A stretch of DNA of 38,140 nucleotides from an uncultured Burkholderiales bacterium. GTDB taxonomy: Bacteria > Pseudomonadota > Gammaproteobacteria > Burkholderiales > Burkholderiaceae_C. Of the stretch, positions 6,957-13,602 are shown one piece after another. Both the position numbers and the translations under genes were made by a program. The stretch covers positions 1 to 38,140 of the forward strand of contig CAISPG010000088.1 of assembly GCA_903887325.1 (NCBI GenBank). The letters are read 5' to 3'. A model generated the notes under the pieces. The model had not been told where the DNA came from. It saw nothing but the letters and a program-made list of their open reading frames with translations, and did not search any database. Numbering within the stretch: position 1 is the stretch's first letter; each line of letters opens with the position of its first letter.

Positions 6957-7820
6957 ATGAAACACCAAGACTTGATCGCGATTGACATTCACACCCATGC
7001 AGAGGTCAGCTGCTGGAACCCGTTTGACAACTACGGCGAAGAGTACGACCGCGCCGCCGACAAATACTTCGGCTCGGACCGCCGCCCCACGATTGAAGAA
7101 ACTGTCGCTTATTACCGCGAACGCAAACTCGGGCTGGTGATGTTCACGGTGGACACCGAATCGCACATGGGCCGCAGGCGCATACCGAATGAGGAAATCG
7201 CCAAAGCCGCGCGCGACAACAGCGACATGATGATTGCCTTTGCCAGCATTGATCCGCACAAAGGCAAGTTCGGCGCGCGCGAAGCCGAGCGCTTGATCAA
7301 AGAAGAGGGCGTCAAAGGCTTTAAATTTCACCCGACCGCGCAAGGCTGCCACCCTTACGACAAAATGGCTTGGCCGATTTACGACGTGATCAACGAATAC
7401 AAATTACCCGCCATTTTTCACACCGGTCACAGCGGCATAGGCAGTGGCATGCGTTGCGGCGGCGGTTTGCGATTGGCCTACAGCAACCCCATGCATTTAG
7501 ACGATGTGGCTATCGATTGGCCGGACATGCAAATTGTCATGGCGCATCCCAGTTTTCCGTGGCAAGACGAAGCGCTGTCTGTTGCCATGCACAAACCGAA
7601 TGTGTGGATAGACATCTCCGGTTGGAGTCCTAAATACTTTCCAAAAAGTTTGATTCAGTACGCCAACACCTTGCTGAAAGACCGCGTGCTGTTCGGCAGC
7701 GACTATCCATTGATCACGCCAGAGCGCTGGATGAAAGACTTTGAAGTGGCAGGCTTCAAGCCCGAGGTGATGCCCGGGATATTGAAGGGAAATGCGGTGA
7801 GATTGCTCGGATTAGATTGA
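6957..7820 (+). CDS. CouO-like metal-dependent amidohydrolase (beta-ketoacyl-CoA hydrolase)
   Basis: A 287-residue TIM-barrel hydrolase of the amidohydrolase-2 family. Metal and catalytic positions are visible: His12 and His14 (IDIHTHA), His125 (FKFHP), His155 (IFHTGHSG), His197 (MAHPS) and Asp249 (LFGSDYP). The sequence closely resembles proteins annotated as 4-hydroxyphenyl-beta-ketoacyl-CoA hydrolase (CouO). These carry out hydrolytic carbon-carbon cleavage (retro-Claisen) of an aryl-beta-ketopropionyl-CoA in phenylpropanoid catabolism. It is divergent from a feruloyl-CoA-synthase-like ligase and a crotonase, exactly the preceding steps. The intervening dehydrogenase is not in the window. 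The family role is from memory of the family; the substrate is inferred. The ribosome-binding site is weak. Confidence 0.8.
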   Translation: MKHQDLIAIDIHTHAEVSCWNPFDNYGEEYDRAADKYFGSDRRPTIEETVAYYRERKLGLVMFTVDTESHMGRRRIPNEEIAKAARDNSDMMIAFASIDPHKGKFGAREAERLIKEEGVKGFKFHPTAQGCHPYDKMAWPIYDVINEYKLPAIFHTGHSGIGSGMRCGGGLRLAYSNPMHLDDVAIDWPDMQIVMAHPSFPWQDEALSVAMHKPNVWIDISGWSPKYFPKSLIQYANTLLKDRVLFGSDYPLITPERWMKDFEVAGFKPEVMPGILKGNAVRLLGLD

Positions 7821-7864
7821 GTTTTTTTAGGTGAATGCTTTTTCATAATCCCTCTTTTGGGGGA

Positions 7865-7894
7865 TTGCGAGGGAAATTACTCGGGTGCTATTAT
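7865..7894 (+). promoter_or_regulatory. Possible promoter of the flotillin gene
   Basis: TTGCGA (7865-7870) and TATTAT (7889-7894) are 18 bases apart in the 128-base gap before the flotillin start. Fit to the sigma-70 consensus is moderate (four of six in each box). The rest of the gap holds a short AATCCC/GGGATT inverted repeat near 7847-7865 without a T-run. Confidence 0.35.
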
Positions 7895-7948
7895 GAATTT
7901 GTCCCTACACTGGGATGTTGGTTCTGATGATGTACTGGAGTAACTCGC

Positions 7949-9559
7949 ATGATTGTGCTGGCCTGGTTGTTTGGTGTGGTTGTCCTGGTGGTCGTGATCG
8001 CGGCACTGGTGACTTTTCTAAATCACTTCTATCGCAAGTCCAGTCGGGACGTTGCCATCATCCGCACCGGTTTCGGTGGGCAAAAAACGCTTATCTCCGG
8101 CGGTTGCCTCTCCTTACCGTTCCTACACAAAATAGACGAAATTAACCTTCGCACCATCAGGGTGGAAGTGCGTCGGGTGGCTGAAAAATCTTTGATCACC
8201 GAAGACCGCATGCGTGTGGATGCCGAGCTGGAGTTTTATGTGCGAGTGCAGCCCACCATTGAAGGTGTTGCCACCGCTGCTCAGTCCCTCGGTTCCAAGG
8301 CATTCAATCCTGAAGGCATGCGCAATTTGCTGGAAGGCCGTTTCATAGATGCGGTGCAAGCGGTTGCAGCCAGTCGCACCATGGACCAAATCCACGAAAA
8401 GCGTTCCCAGTTTGTGTCTGACATTTCTGCCTTGCTCAAGGGCAATTTGGCGGAAAACGGTGTGGTGCTGGACTCAGTGTCCCTAACCCGTTTGGACCAG
8501 ACCTCGTTCTCTGCGCTGGATGAAAACAACGCGTTCAATTCTGTCGGTATGCGTCGCCTGGCAGAAATCATTGCAGTCAACCGCAAAAAGCGTGTGCAAA
8601 TTGAATCTGAAGCGGATATCTCTGTGCGCCAAACCCAGTTGGAAGCCACCAAGCAACGCTTGTTGTTGAACCAGCAGGAAGAAGAAGCGCAAATCAGCCA
8701 GCGTTTGGAGTTGGAAAAAATCAAAGCCCAAAGTGATGCAGAAACTGCGCGTTCGCGCGAAGAATCCCAAGCCGCCACTGAAGCCGCGCGTATCACTCGC
8801 GAGCAAGAAACACGCATGCGCGAGATTGAAAAGCAGCGTGAACTGCGCAAATCAGAAATCGAAGCGCAACTCAACTCTGAGGTGCGTAAGTTGGAAAGCT
8901 CCATCACCTTGTCTTCTAAGCAAGCCGAAGAAGCGCATGCGCAAGCCGCCGCAGAACTCGCTCGCACCGAGGTGATATTGGCGCAAGAAAAAGTTCAAAC
9001 TGACCGTGAACGCGCCGTGGCTGACCGTTCATTGGAAATGGCTGTCAAACGCGTGAAAGAAGCCGGCGAAGTGGCCGAAGCCAACGCCGCCACTGAAGTG
9101 ACCGTGTTGCTCAAACGCGCCAAGGCCGAAGCCGAGGCCACGCATACACGCGCAGCCGCTGAAAAAGCCCGCATGCTGGCTGAGTCTGAAGGTTCGCGTG
9201 CATTGATTGATGCTGAAAACGCTCTCAGCACCCCGGTGCTGCACATGAAGCTGGAGCAATACCGCTTAGACCGTTTGCCCGAAATCATGTCGCACATGAT
9301 GAAGCCTATCGAAAAAATCGACAGCATTCGCATCAACCATGTCAGCGGCTTTGGTGCCACCAACGGTGCTGGTGGTGCAGGTGCCGCCGGTGCCAACGAC
9401 GGTGGTGCAGGCAAACCTCCAGTCACGCAAGTCATGGACAGCATTTTGGGCATGGCGTTGCAACTGCCTGCGCTCAAAAGCATTGGTGACCAGATAGGCG
9501 TTGATTTGTCTGGCTCTATTGATGCCGCATCCGGCAAACCTAGCGACAAGAAAGCTTGA
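7949..9559 (+). CDS. Flotillin-like SPFH/band 7 membrane protein
   Basis: This 536-residue protein has an N-terminal membrane segment at about 3-24 and an SPFH/band 7 domain at about 30-200 (IRTGFGGQKTLISGG, ITEDRMRVDAELEFYVRV). A long Glu/Ala/Arg-rich coiled coil follows at about 220-440, then a Gly/Ala-rich linker and a short C-terminal tail. This is the plan of the YqiK/flotillin group that oligomerises into membrane microdomain scaffolds. GGAG lies about 9 bases before the ATG. The usual NfeD-type partner is absent. The gene ends 70 bases before the amide importer operon on the same strand, so it may be co-transcribed, though a weak hairpin lies between. A role in organising the transporter is only a suggestion. 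Confidence 0.88.
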   Translation: MIVLAWLFGVVVLVVVIAALVTFLNHFYRKSSRDVAIIRTGFGGQKTLISGGCLSLPFLHKIDEINLRTIRVEVRRVAEKSLITEDRMRVDAELEFYVRVQPTIEGVATAAQSLGSKAFNPEGMRNLLEGRFIDAVQAVAASRTMDQIHEKRSQFVSDISALLKGNLAENGVVLDSVSLTRLDQTSFSALDENNAFNSVGMRRLAEIIAVNRKKRVQIESEADISVRQTQLEATKQRLLLNQQEEEAQISQRLELEKIKAQSDAETARSREESQAATEAARITREQETRMREIEKQRELRKSEIEAQLNSEVRKLESSITLSSKQAEEAHAQAAAELARTEVILAQEKVQTDRERAVADRSLEMAVKRVKEAGEVAEANAATEVTVLLKRAKAEAEATHTRAAAEKARMLAESEGSRALIDAENALSTPVLHMKLEQYRLDRLPEIMSHMMKPIEKIDSIRINHVSGFGATNGAGGAGAAGANDGGAGKPPVTQVMDSILGMALQLPALKSIGDQIGVDLSGSIDAASGKPSDKKA

Positions 9560-9575
9560 TGTCGCAGCGTTTTTG
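9543..9575 (+). terminator. Weak hairpin with T-run after the flotillin gene
   Basis: GCGAC (9543-9547) pairs with GTCGC (9561-9565), followed by AGCGTTTTTG. The stem is only 5 bp with a 13-nt loop and overlaps the flotillin stop codon, so termination would be partial at best. Confidence 0.3.
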
Positions 9576-9629
9576 TCTTTTCGTTTCCCCAACCCACGAG
9601 CGATTCGCTCAATTTTCAGGAGTAACACC

Positions 9630-10865
9630 ATGAGCTTTTCACGCCGCCAATTTTTGGCAGGAACTGGTTCAGCCGGTCTGACCGCACTGGGCGCCACTAT
9701 CCCTTTTGAGATGGTCTTGGCACAGGGCGCACCCATCAAACTGGGTTCGATTCTGGACAATTCAGGCAACCTGGACGCTTACGGCAAGCCCATGGTGATG
9801 GCCACCACCTTGGCAGCAGAAGAAATCAACGCCGCTGGTGGTTTGCTTGGTCGCAAAATCCAAGTCGTGCAATATGACTCGCAATCTGACATTGCCCTCT
9901 ACACCAAATACGCACAGCAACTGACACGTGACGACAAAGTCGATGTCACCCACGGCGGCATCACATCCGCTTCACGTGAAGCGATTCGCCAAACCTTCAA
10001 TCGCGCCAATTCACTCTACTTCTACAACGTGTTGTACGAAGGCGGCGTGTGTGACCGCAACACAGTCTGCACTGGCACGACACCGGCGCAAGCGGTCGAG
10101 CCGATTGTGGAAGTGGCATTGAAGCAATGGGGCAACACGGCGTATGTGCTGGCAGCCGACTACAACTACGGCCAAATCACTTCCAAGTGGCTGACCCACT
10201 ACATCACCAAAGGTGGCGGCAAAGTGCTGCAAACCAATTTCTTCCCGCTCGACGTCTCCGACTTCGGCTCCACCATCGCCAAGATTCAGCAAGAAAAACC
10301 CAAGTTTGTCGTCGCAGCTTTGGTGGGCGGTGCGCACATGTCCTTCTTCCGTCAATGGGCGGCATCCGGCATGAACAAAAAAATCCCTCTGTGTTCCACC
10401 ACTTTCGGTGTGGGCAACGAGCACTTAGCCCTGTCAGCCGCAGAAGGCGATGGCATTTTGATCGCTGGAAACTACAGCCAGGAAAACGCCAACCCGTCTA
10501 ACAAAGACTTTTTGGCCAAGTGGGCCAAGCGTTTCGGCGACACCAAACTGGTTCACGAAATTGCTGTCTCTCAATACCAAGGCATCATGTTGTGGGCGGC
10601 TTGCGTCAAGAAAGCCGGTTCACTGGATCGCGAAAAAATGCTGGCTGCTATCGAGTCCGGTGTCAGCATCCAAGGCCCGGGCGGCACAGTCACCCTGGAC
10701 CCGAAAACCCACCACGCCATTTTGGACATCAACGTGATGGAAGTGAAAAACCAGAAGCTCACCATCAAGCAACAGTTCAAAGCACGTCAGCCTTCAGACA
10801 CGCTGCAATTCTGTGACTTGCAAAAAAATCCGAAAGACAACAAGCAATACGAAGTCAAAATTTAA
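9630..10865 (+). CDS. Urea/amide-type ABC transporter substrate-binding protein (Tat-exported)
   Basis: The 411-residue protein is a type I periplasmic binding protein of the Leu/Ile/Val-urea-amide (Peripla_BP_5-like) group. SRRQFLAG at 4-11 is a clear twin-arginine signal. Ligand-domain features include GSILDNSGNLDAYGKP, the AEEINAAGGLLGRKI helix, and FYNVLYEGGVCDRNTVCTG, a segment typical of UrtA/FmdD-like receptors rather than LivJ. CAGGAG at 9618-9623 sets the start; the frame stays open upstream to 9501 but without a better signal. It heads the operon, and amidases downstream suggest an amide or urea-like ligand. A strong hairpin directly after the stop should keep this gene expressed above the permeases. 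The exact ligand is unknown. Confidence 0.9.
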   Translation: MSFSRRQFLAGTGSAGLTALGATIPFEMVLAQGAPIKLGSILDNSGNLDAYGKPMVMATTLAAEEINAAGGLLGRKIQVVQYDSQSDIALYTKYAQQLTRDDKVDVTHGGITSASREAIRQTFNRANSLYFYNVLYEGGVCDRNTVCTGTTPAQAVEPIVEVALKQWGNTAYVLAADYNYGQITSKWLTHYITKGGGKVLQTNFFPLDVSDFGSTIAKIQQEKPKFVVAALVGGAHMSFFRQWAASGMNKKIPLCSTTFGVGNEHLALSAAEGDGILIAGNYSQENANPSNKDFLAKWAKRFGDTKLVHEIAVSQYQGIMLWAACVKKAGSLDREKMLAAIESGVSIQGPGGTVTLDPKTHHAILDINVMEVKNQKLTIKQQFKARQPSDTLQFCDLQKNPKDNKQYEVKI

Positions 10866-10871
10866 AGTCGG

Positions 10872-10910
10872 ATCGCGTCCCGGTTCAAGCGAGCCGGGAC
10901 GCTTTTGTTT
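10872..10910 (+). terminator. Strong hairpin (attenuator) between binding-protein and permease genes
   Basis: GCGTCCCGG (10875-10883) and CCGGGACGC (10894-10902) are perfectly complementary. Inner pairing of TTC with GAG extends the stem to 12 bp with one wobble and an AAGC loop. TTTTGTTT follows. It looks like a full intrinsic terminator inside the operon, so it probably acts as a partial terminator or 3' stabiliser for the receptor message. Confidence 0.8.
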
Positions 10911-10922
10911 CAGAGAGTACAC

Positions 10923-11789
10923 ATGGATTACGCGGCGGTTGTTCTTCTTGAAATCATTTACATGATTGCTTTTTTGGTGCTGACCAGCGCCGGGTTGGCA
11001 GTGGTATTTGGCATGATGCGGGTGATCAATCTGGCGCATGGTGAGTTCGTCATGATTGGCGGTTACACCACGATTGCATGCGCCAAGGCCGATATCAATA
11101 TTTATTTCGCCATGCTGGTGATTGCACCGCTGGTGGTTGGCATTTTGGGTTTGTTGGTAGAACGCTTGGTGGTGCGACAGTTGTATGGCCGCATGATTGA
11201 CACCATGCTTGCTACCTGGGGCTTGTCGCTGCTGATGGTCGGCATCGTCACCTTTATTTTTGGCAACACGGCGGTCAGTGTGCCAGCTCCCATTCCCGGC
11301 TATGAGTTGGGTGACTTTCAAATGGGTGGTTACAACCTGTTCATCATTGGCATTGCCACCTTGCTGATTATTTGCATGTGGCTGGTGATGCGCTTTACCC
11401 GTTTGGGTTTGATCGCACGCGGTGCGATGCAAAGTGCAGATGTGGCCTCGGCGCTCGGATACGACCCCAAGCGCGTGTACATGTGGACATTCACCGTGGG
11501 GGCTGCTTTGTCCGGTTTAGCTGGCGGTGTACTCGCACCTTTGACCGGTTTGCTGCCTTCTTCCGGCGGTGCTTATATTGCCAAGGCGTTCATCACGGTT
11601 ATCACTGGCGGGGCCGCTGTCATCACAGGCACCTTGTCCAGTTCAATTTTGTTTGGCACCATTAACCAAGTGGTGTCATTCGGTTCGACACCCGTGATTG
11701 GCGAAATCGCCATGCTGGCACTTGCCGTGGTCTTACTTCGCCTCATGCCCCAAGGCATCACGGGCCGCTTTTTCCGTAACGCGCCATGA
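10923..11789 (+). CDS. LivH/UrtB-type ABC permease
   Basis: A polytopic inner-membrane permease of 288 residues with the INLAHGEFVMIGGY motif near residue 37, the hallmark of LivH/UrtB channels. The SALGYDPKRVY segment in the later cytoplasmic loop is the coupling region that contacts the ATPase. About eight hydrophobic segments are visible. The ATG at 10923 was chosen over an upstream in-frame TTG at 10905 because AGAGAG precedes it and the upstream extension overlaps the hairpin. Its stop overlaps the next ATG by four bases. Together with the next gene it forms the transmembrane channel of the operon's importer. Confidence 0.92.
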   Translation: MDYAAVVLLEIIYMIAFLVLTSAGLAVVFGMMRVINLAHGEFVMIGGYTTIACAKADINIYFAMLVIAPLVVGILGLLVERLVVRQLYGRMIDTMLATWGLSLLMVGIVTFIFGNTAVSVPAPIPGYELGDFQMGGYNLFIIGIATLLIICMWLVMRFTRLGLIARGAMQSADVASALGYDPKRVYMWTFTVGAALSGLAGGVLAPLTGLLPSSGGAYIAKAFITVITGGAAVITGTLSSSILFGTINQVVSFGSTPVIGEIAMLALAVVLLRLMPQGITGRFFRNAP

Positions 11790-12880
11790 TCGGAGAAGCT
11801 GCCAAATTCGCCAGCGCAGGGCGCACCCACTGGGGCTGGATCATCGCCATCACCTTGCTGCTGGTGTTGCTGCCAGCGGTGTATGACACCAACACGCCTA
11901 CGCTCTTAGGCATCTGGGCATTGTTCGCTTTGTCGCTGGGCTTGATGTGGGGCTATGCAGGTATTTTGAGTTTTGGCCATGCTGCGTATTTCGGACTGGG
12001 CGCCTACACCTATGCCATCACCTCGATGAACTTAGGTGAAAGTACAGCGGCTTGGATGCTGGCGATTTTGTTGCCCGCGTTTGTCGCTGCTTTGATCGGT
12101 GCCATGATGTTTTACGGGCGCATCAGCGATGTCTACATGGGTGTGATCACCTTGGTGTTCTCGCTCATCATGGCCAAGTTCATGGGGGCCACCGCAGGTG
12201 ACGCATACAGCATAGGCAACGCAAGACTGGGCGGGTTTAACGGCATTCCGGCCTTCCCCATATTGAATGTGCCGGGAGACCCCTCCACACCGATATTCGG
12301 CACTGCTTTGTATTACGTGGTGTTAGCGTGTTTGGTGGTCTGCTATTTGGTCTCGCGCTGGGTCTTGTCCAGCGCCTTTGGCCGGGTCTTGTTGGGCATT
12401 CGTGAAAACGAAGCGCGTATTGAACTGCTGGGCTACAACGCACCGGCCTATAAAACCGCCATCTTTGCTTTGTCAGCGGCCATGGCGGGTATGGCGGGTT
12501 GTTTATTCGCCAGTTGGGCAGAGATCGTCACACCGGCTTTGTTCGGTTTGGGCCAATCGGTGGAAGTCATTATTTGGGTGATCGTCGGTGGTCTGGGCAC
12601 ATTGATGGGTCCTGTCATTGGCGCGGTGTTGCTGGGCACCATGAAGTTATTGCTCGGCGGCCAAACCTTCATCGACAACTCTTTGGTCATCGGTGCCATT
12701 TTGGTGTTGGTGGTGTTGCTGTTGCCGCGCGGTTTGTTGCCCACACTCATGGGCTGGCGCAAACAGCAAGGACAGCGCAGCGTCAGCCGTGCCCGCAGTA
12801 ACAGCATGCGCAGACGCGGCGGCGAACGTCGTCAACAACGCACAGCGCAGGCCACAGACAAGCCGGGGCAGGGATCATGA
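11786..12880 (+). CDS. LivM/UrtC-type ABC permease with basic C-terminal tail
   Basis: The 364-residue second permease subunit has the LivM/UrtC pattern: WGYAGILSFGHAAYFGLGAY near residue 55, an intracellular coupling helix (IRENEARIELLGY, around 205) and GGLGTLMGPVIGA near the end. After the last membrane segment, a polar, strongly basic tail of about 40 residues continues (rich in Arg, Gln and Ser). It is longer than usual for the family. Both ends overlap neighbours by ATGA, so translation is coupled with the first permease and with the ATPase. The tail may contact the cytoplasmic ATPases or the fused amidase, but this is speculation. Confidence 0.92.
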   Translation: MIGEAAKFASAGRTHWGWIIAITLLLVLLPAVYDTNTPTLLGIWALFALSLGLMWGYAGILSFGHAAYFGLGAYTYAITSMNLGESTAAWMLAILLPAFVAALIGAMMFYGRISDVYMGVITLVFSLIMAKFMGATAGDAYSIGNARLGGFNGIPAFPILNVPGDPSTPIFGTALYYVVLACLVVCYLVSRWVLSSAFGRVLLGIRENEARIELLGYNAPAYKTAIFALSAAMAGMAGCLFASWAEIVTPALFGLGQSVEVIIWVIVGGLGTLMGPVIGAVLLGTMKLLLGGQTFIDNSLVIGAILVLVVLLLPRGLLPTLMGWRKQQGQRSVSRARSNSMRRRGGERRQQRTAQATDKPGQGS

Positions 12881-13602
12881 GTGAAATGATTGTTGAAACC
12901 CGTGACTTGTCGATGCGCTTTGGCGGCGTGCTGGCCGTCAACAACGTCAATTTCAATTTGCGTGAACGTGAGTTGCGTTGTTTGATCGGTCCCAACGGGG
13001 CAGGCAAAAGCACCTTGTTCAAATGTATGACCGGGCTGCATCAAATCAACCACAGCAATGGTCGCGTGTTTATTCGCGGTCACGATGTCACCGGTTGGCG
13101 ACCGCATGAAATTGTGCAACTCGGCGTTGGTATCAAAACACAAGTACCGTCTGTCATGAACGGTTTGACCGTTTGGGAAAACCTGTGGTTATCAGCCCGT
13201 CGCATACATGGCAAAAGCGGTGCTTCACCCGAGGTTGACCGTGTCATCGAAGAGTTGGGTTTGCAAACCCATATGCGTCGCAGCGTTGGCGAACTGGCGC
13301 ATGGTCAACGACAAATTGTCGAAATCGGTTTGGTCTTGTGTCAGCGTCCCAAACTGGTGTTGCTGGACGAGCCGGCGGCGGGCATCACCGGCGCTGAAGC
13401 CGACCGCTTGGTGGAGTTGATTCACGGCATCAACCAGCAAGCCGCAGTGGTGGTGGTTGACCACGATATGAATTTTGTCCGCATGTTGGGCGGCTCCGTC
13501 ACCGTGTTGCACCAAGGTGCGGTGCTGATGGAGGGTGACACCGATGCGGTGATGAACAACGCCAAAGTGCGTGAGGTCTACATTGGTAACCGGGCGAAAT
13601 GA
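12877..13602 (+). CDS. LivG/UrtD-type ABC transporter ATPase
   Basis: The first nucleotide-binding subunit, 241 residues. Walker [10 protein letters not shown] is at 38-46, the signature motif reads LAHGQRQ (140-146), Walker [11 protein letters not shown] has Asp164 and Glu165, and the switch His is in VVDHDMNF (His196). The LAHGQRQ form and the VVVDHD ending are typical of LivG/UrtD rather than LivF. It lies between the second permease and the second ATPase with ATGA overlaps on both sides. It powers import as a heterodimer with the next gene product. Confidence 0.93.
   Translation: MSEMIVETRDLSMRFGGVLAVNNVNFNLRERELRCLIGPNGAGKSTLFKCMTGLHQINHSNGRVFIRGHDVTGWRPHEIVQLGVGIKTQVPSVMNGLTVWENLWLSARRIHGKSGASPEVDRVIEELGLQTHMRRSVGELAHGQRQIVEIGLVLCQRPKLVLLDEPAAGITGAEADRLVELIHGINQQAAVVVVDHDMNFVRMLGGSVTVLHQGAVLMEGDTDAVMNNAKVREVYIGNRAK

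Noticed and set aside
9360-9420. Repeated GGTGCTGGTGG-like bases in the flotillin gene as a possible short tandem repeat element
   Set aside because: They encode an ordinary Gly/Ala linker and are imperfect; no repeat-array structure.
9501-9629. Upstream extension of the left binding-protein gene
   Set aside because: The added residues precede a textbook Tat signal and overlap the flotillin stop; CAGGAG lies right before ATG 9630.
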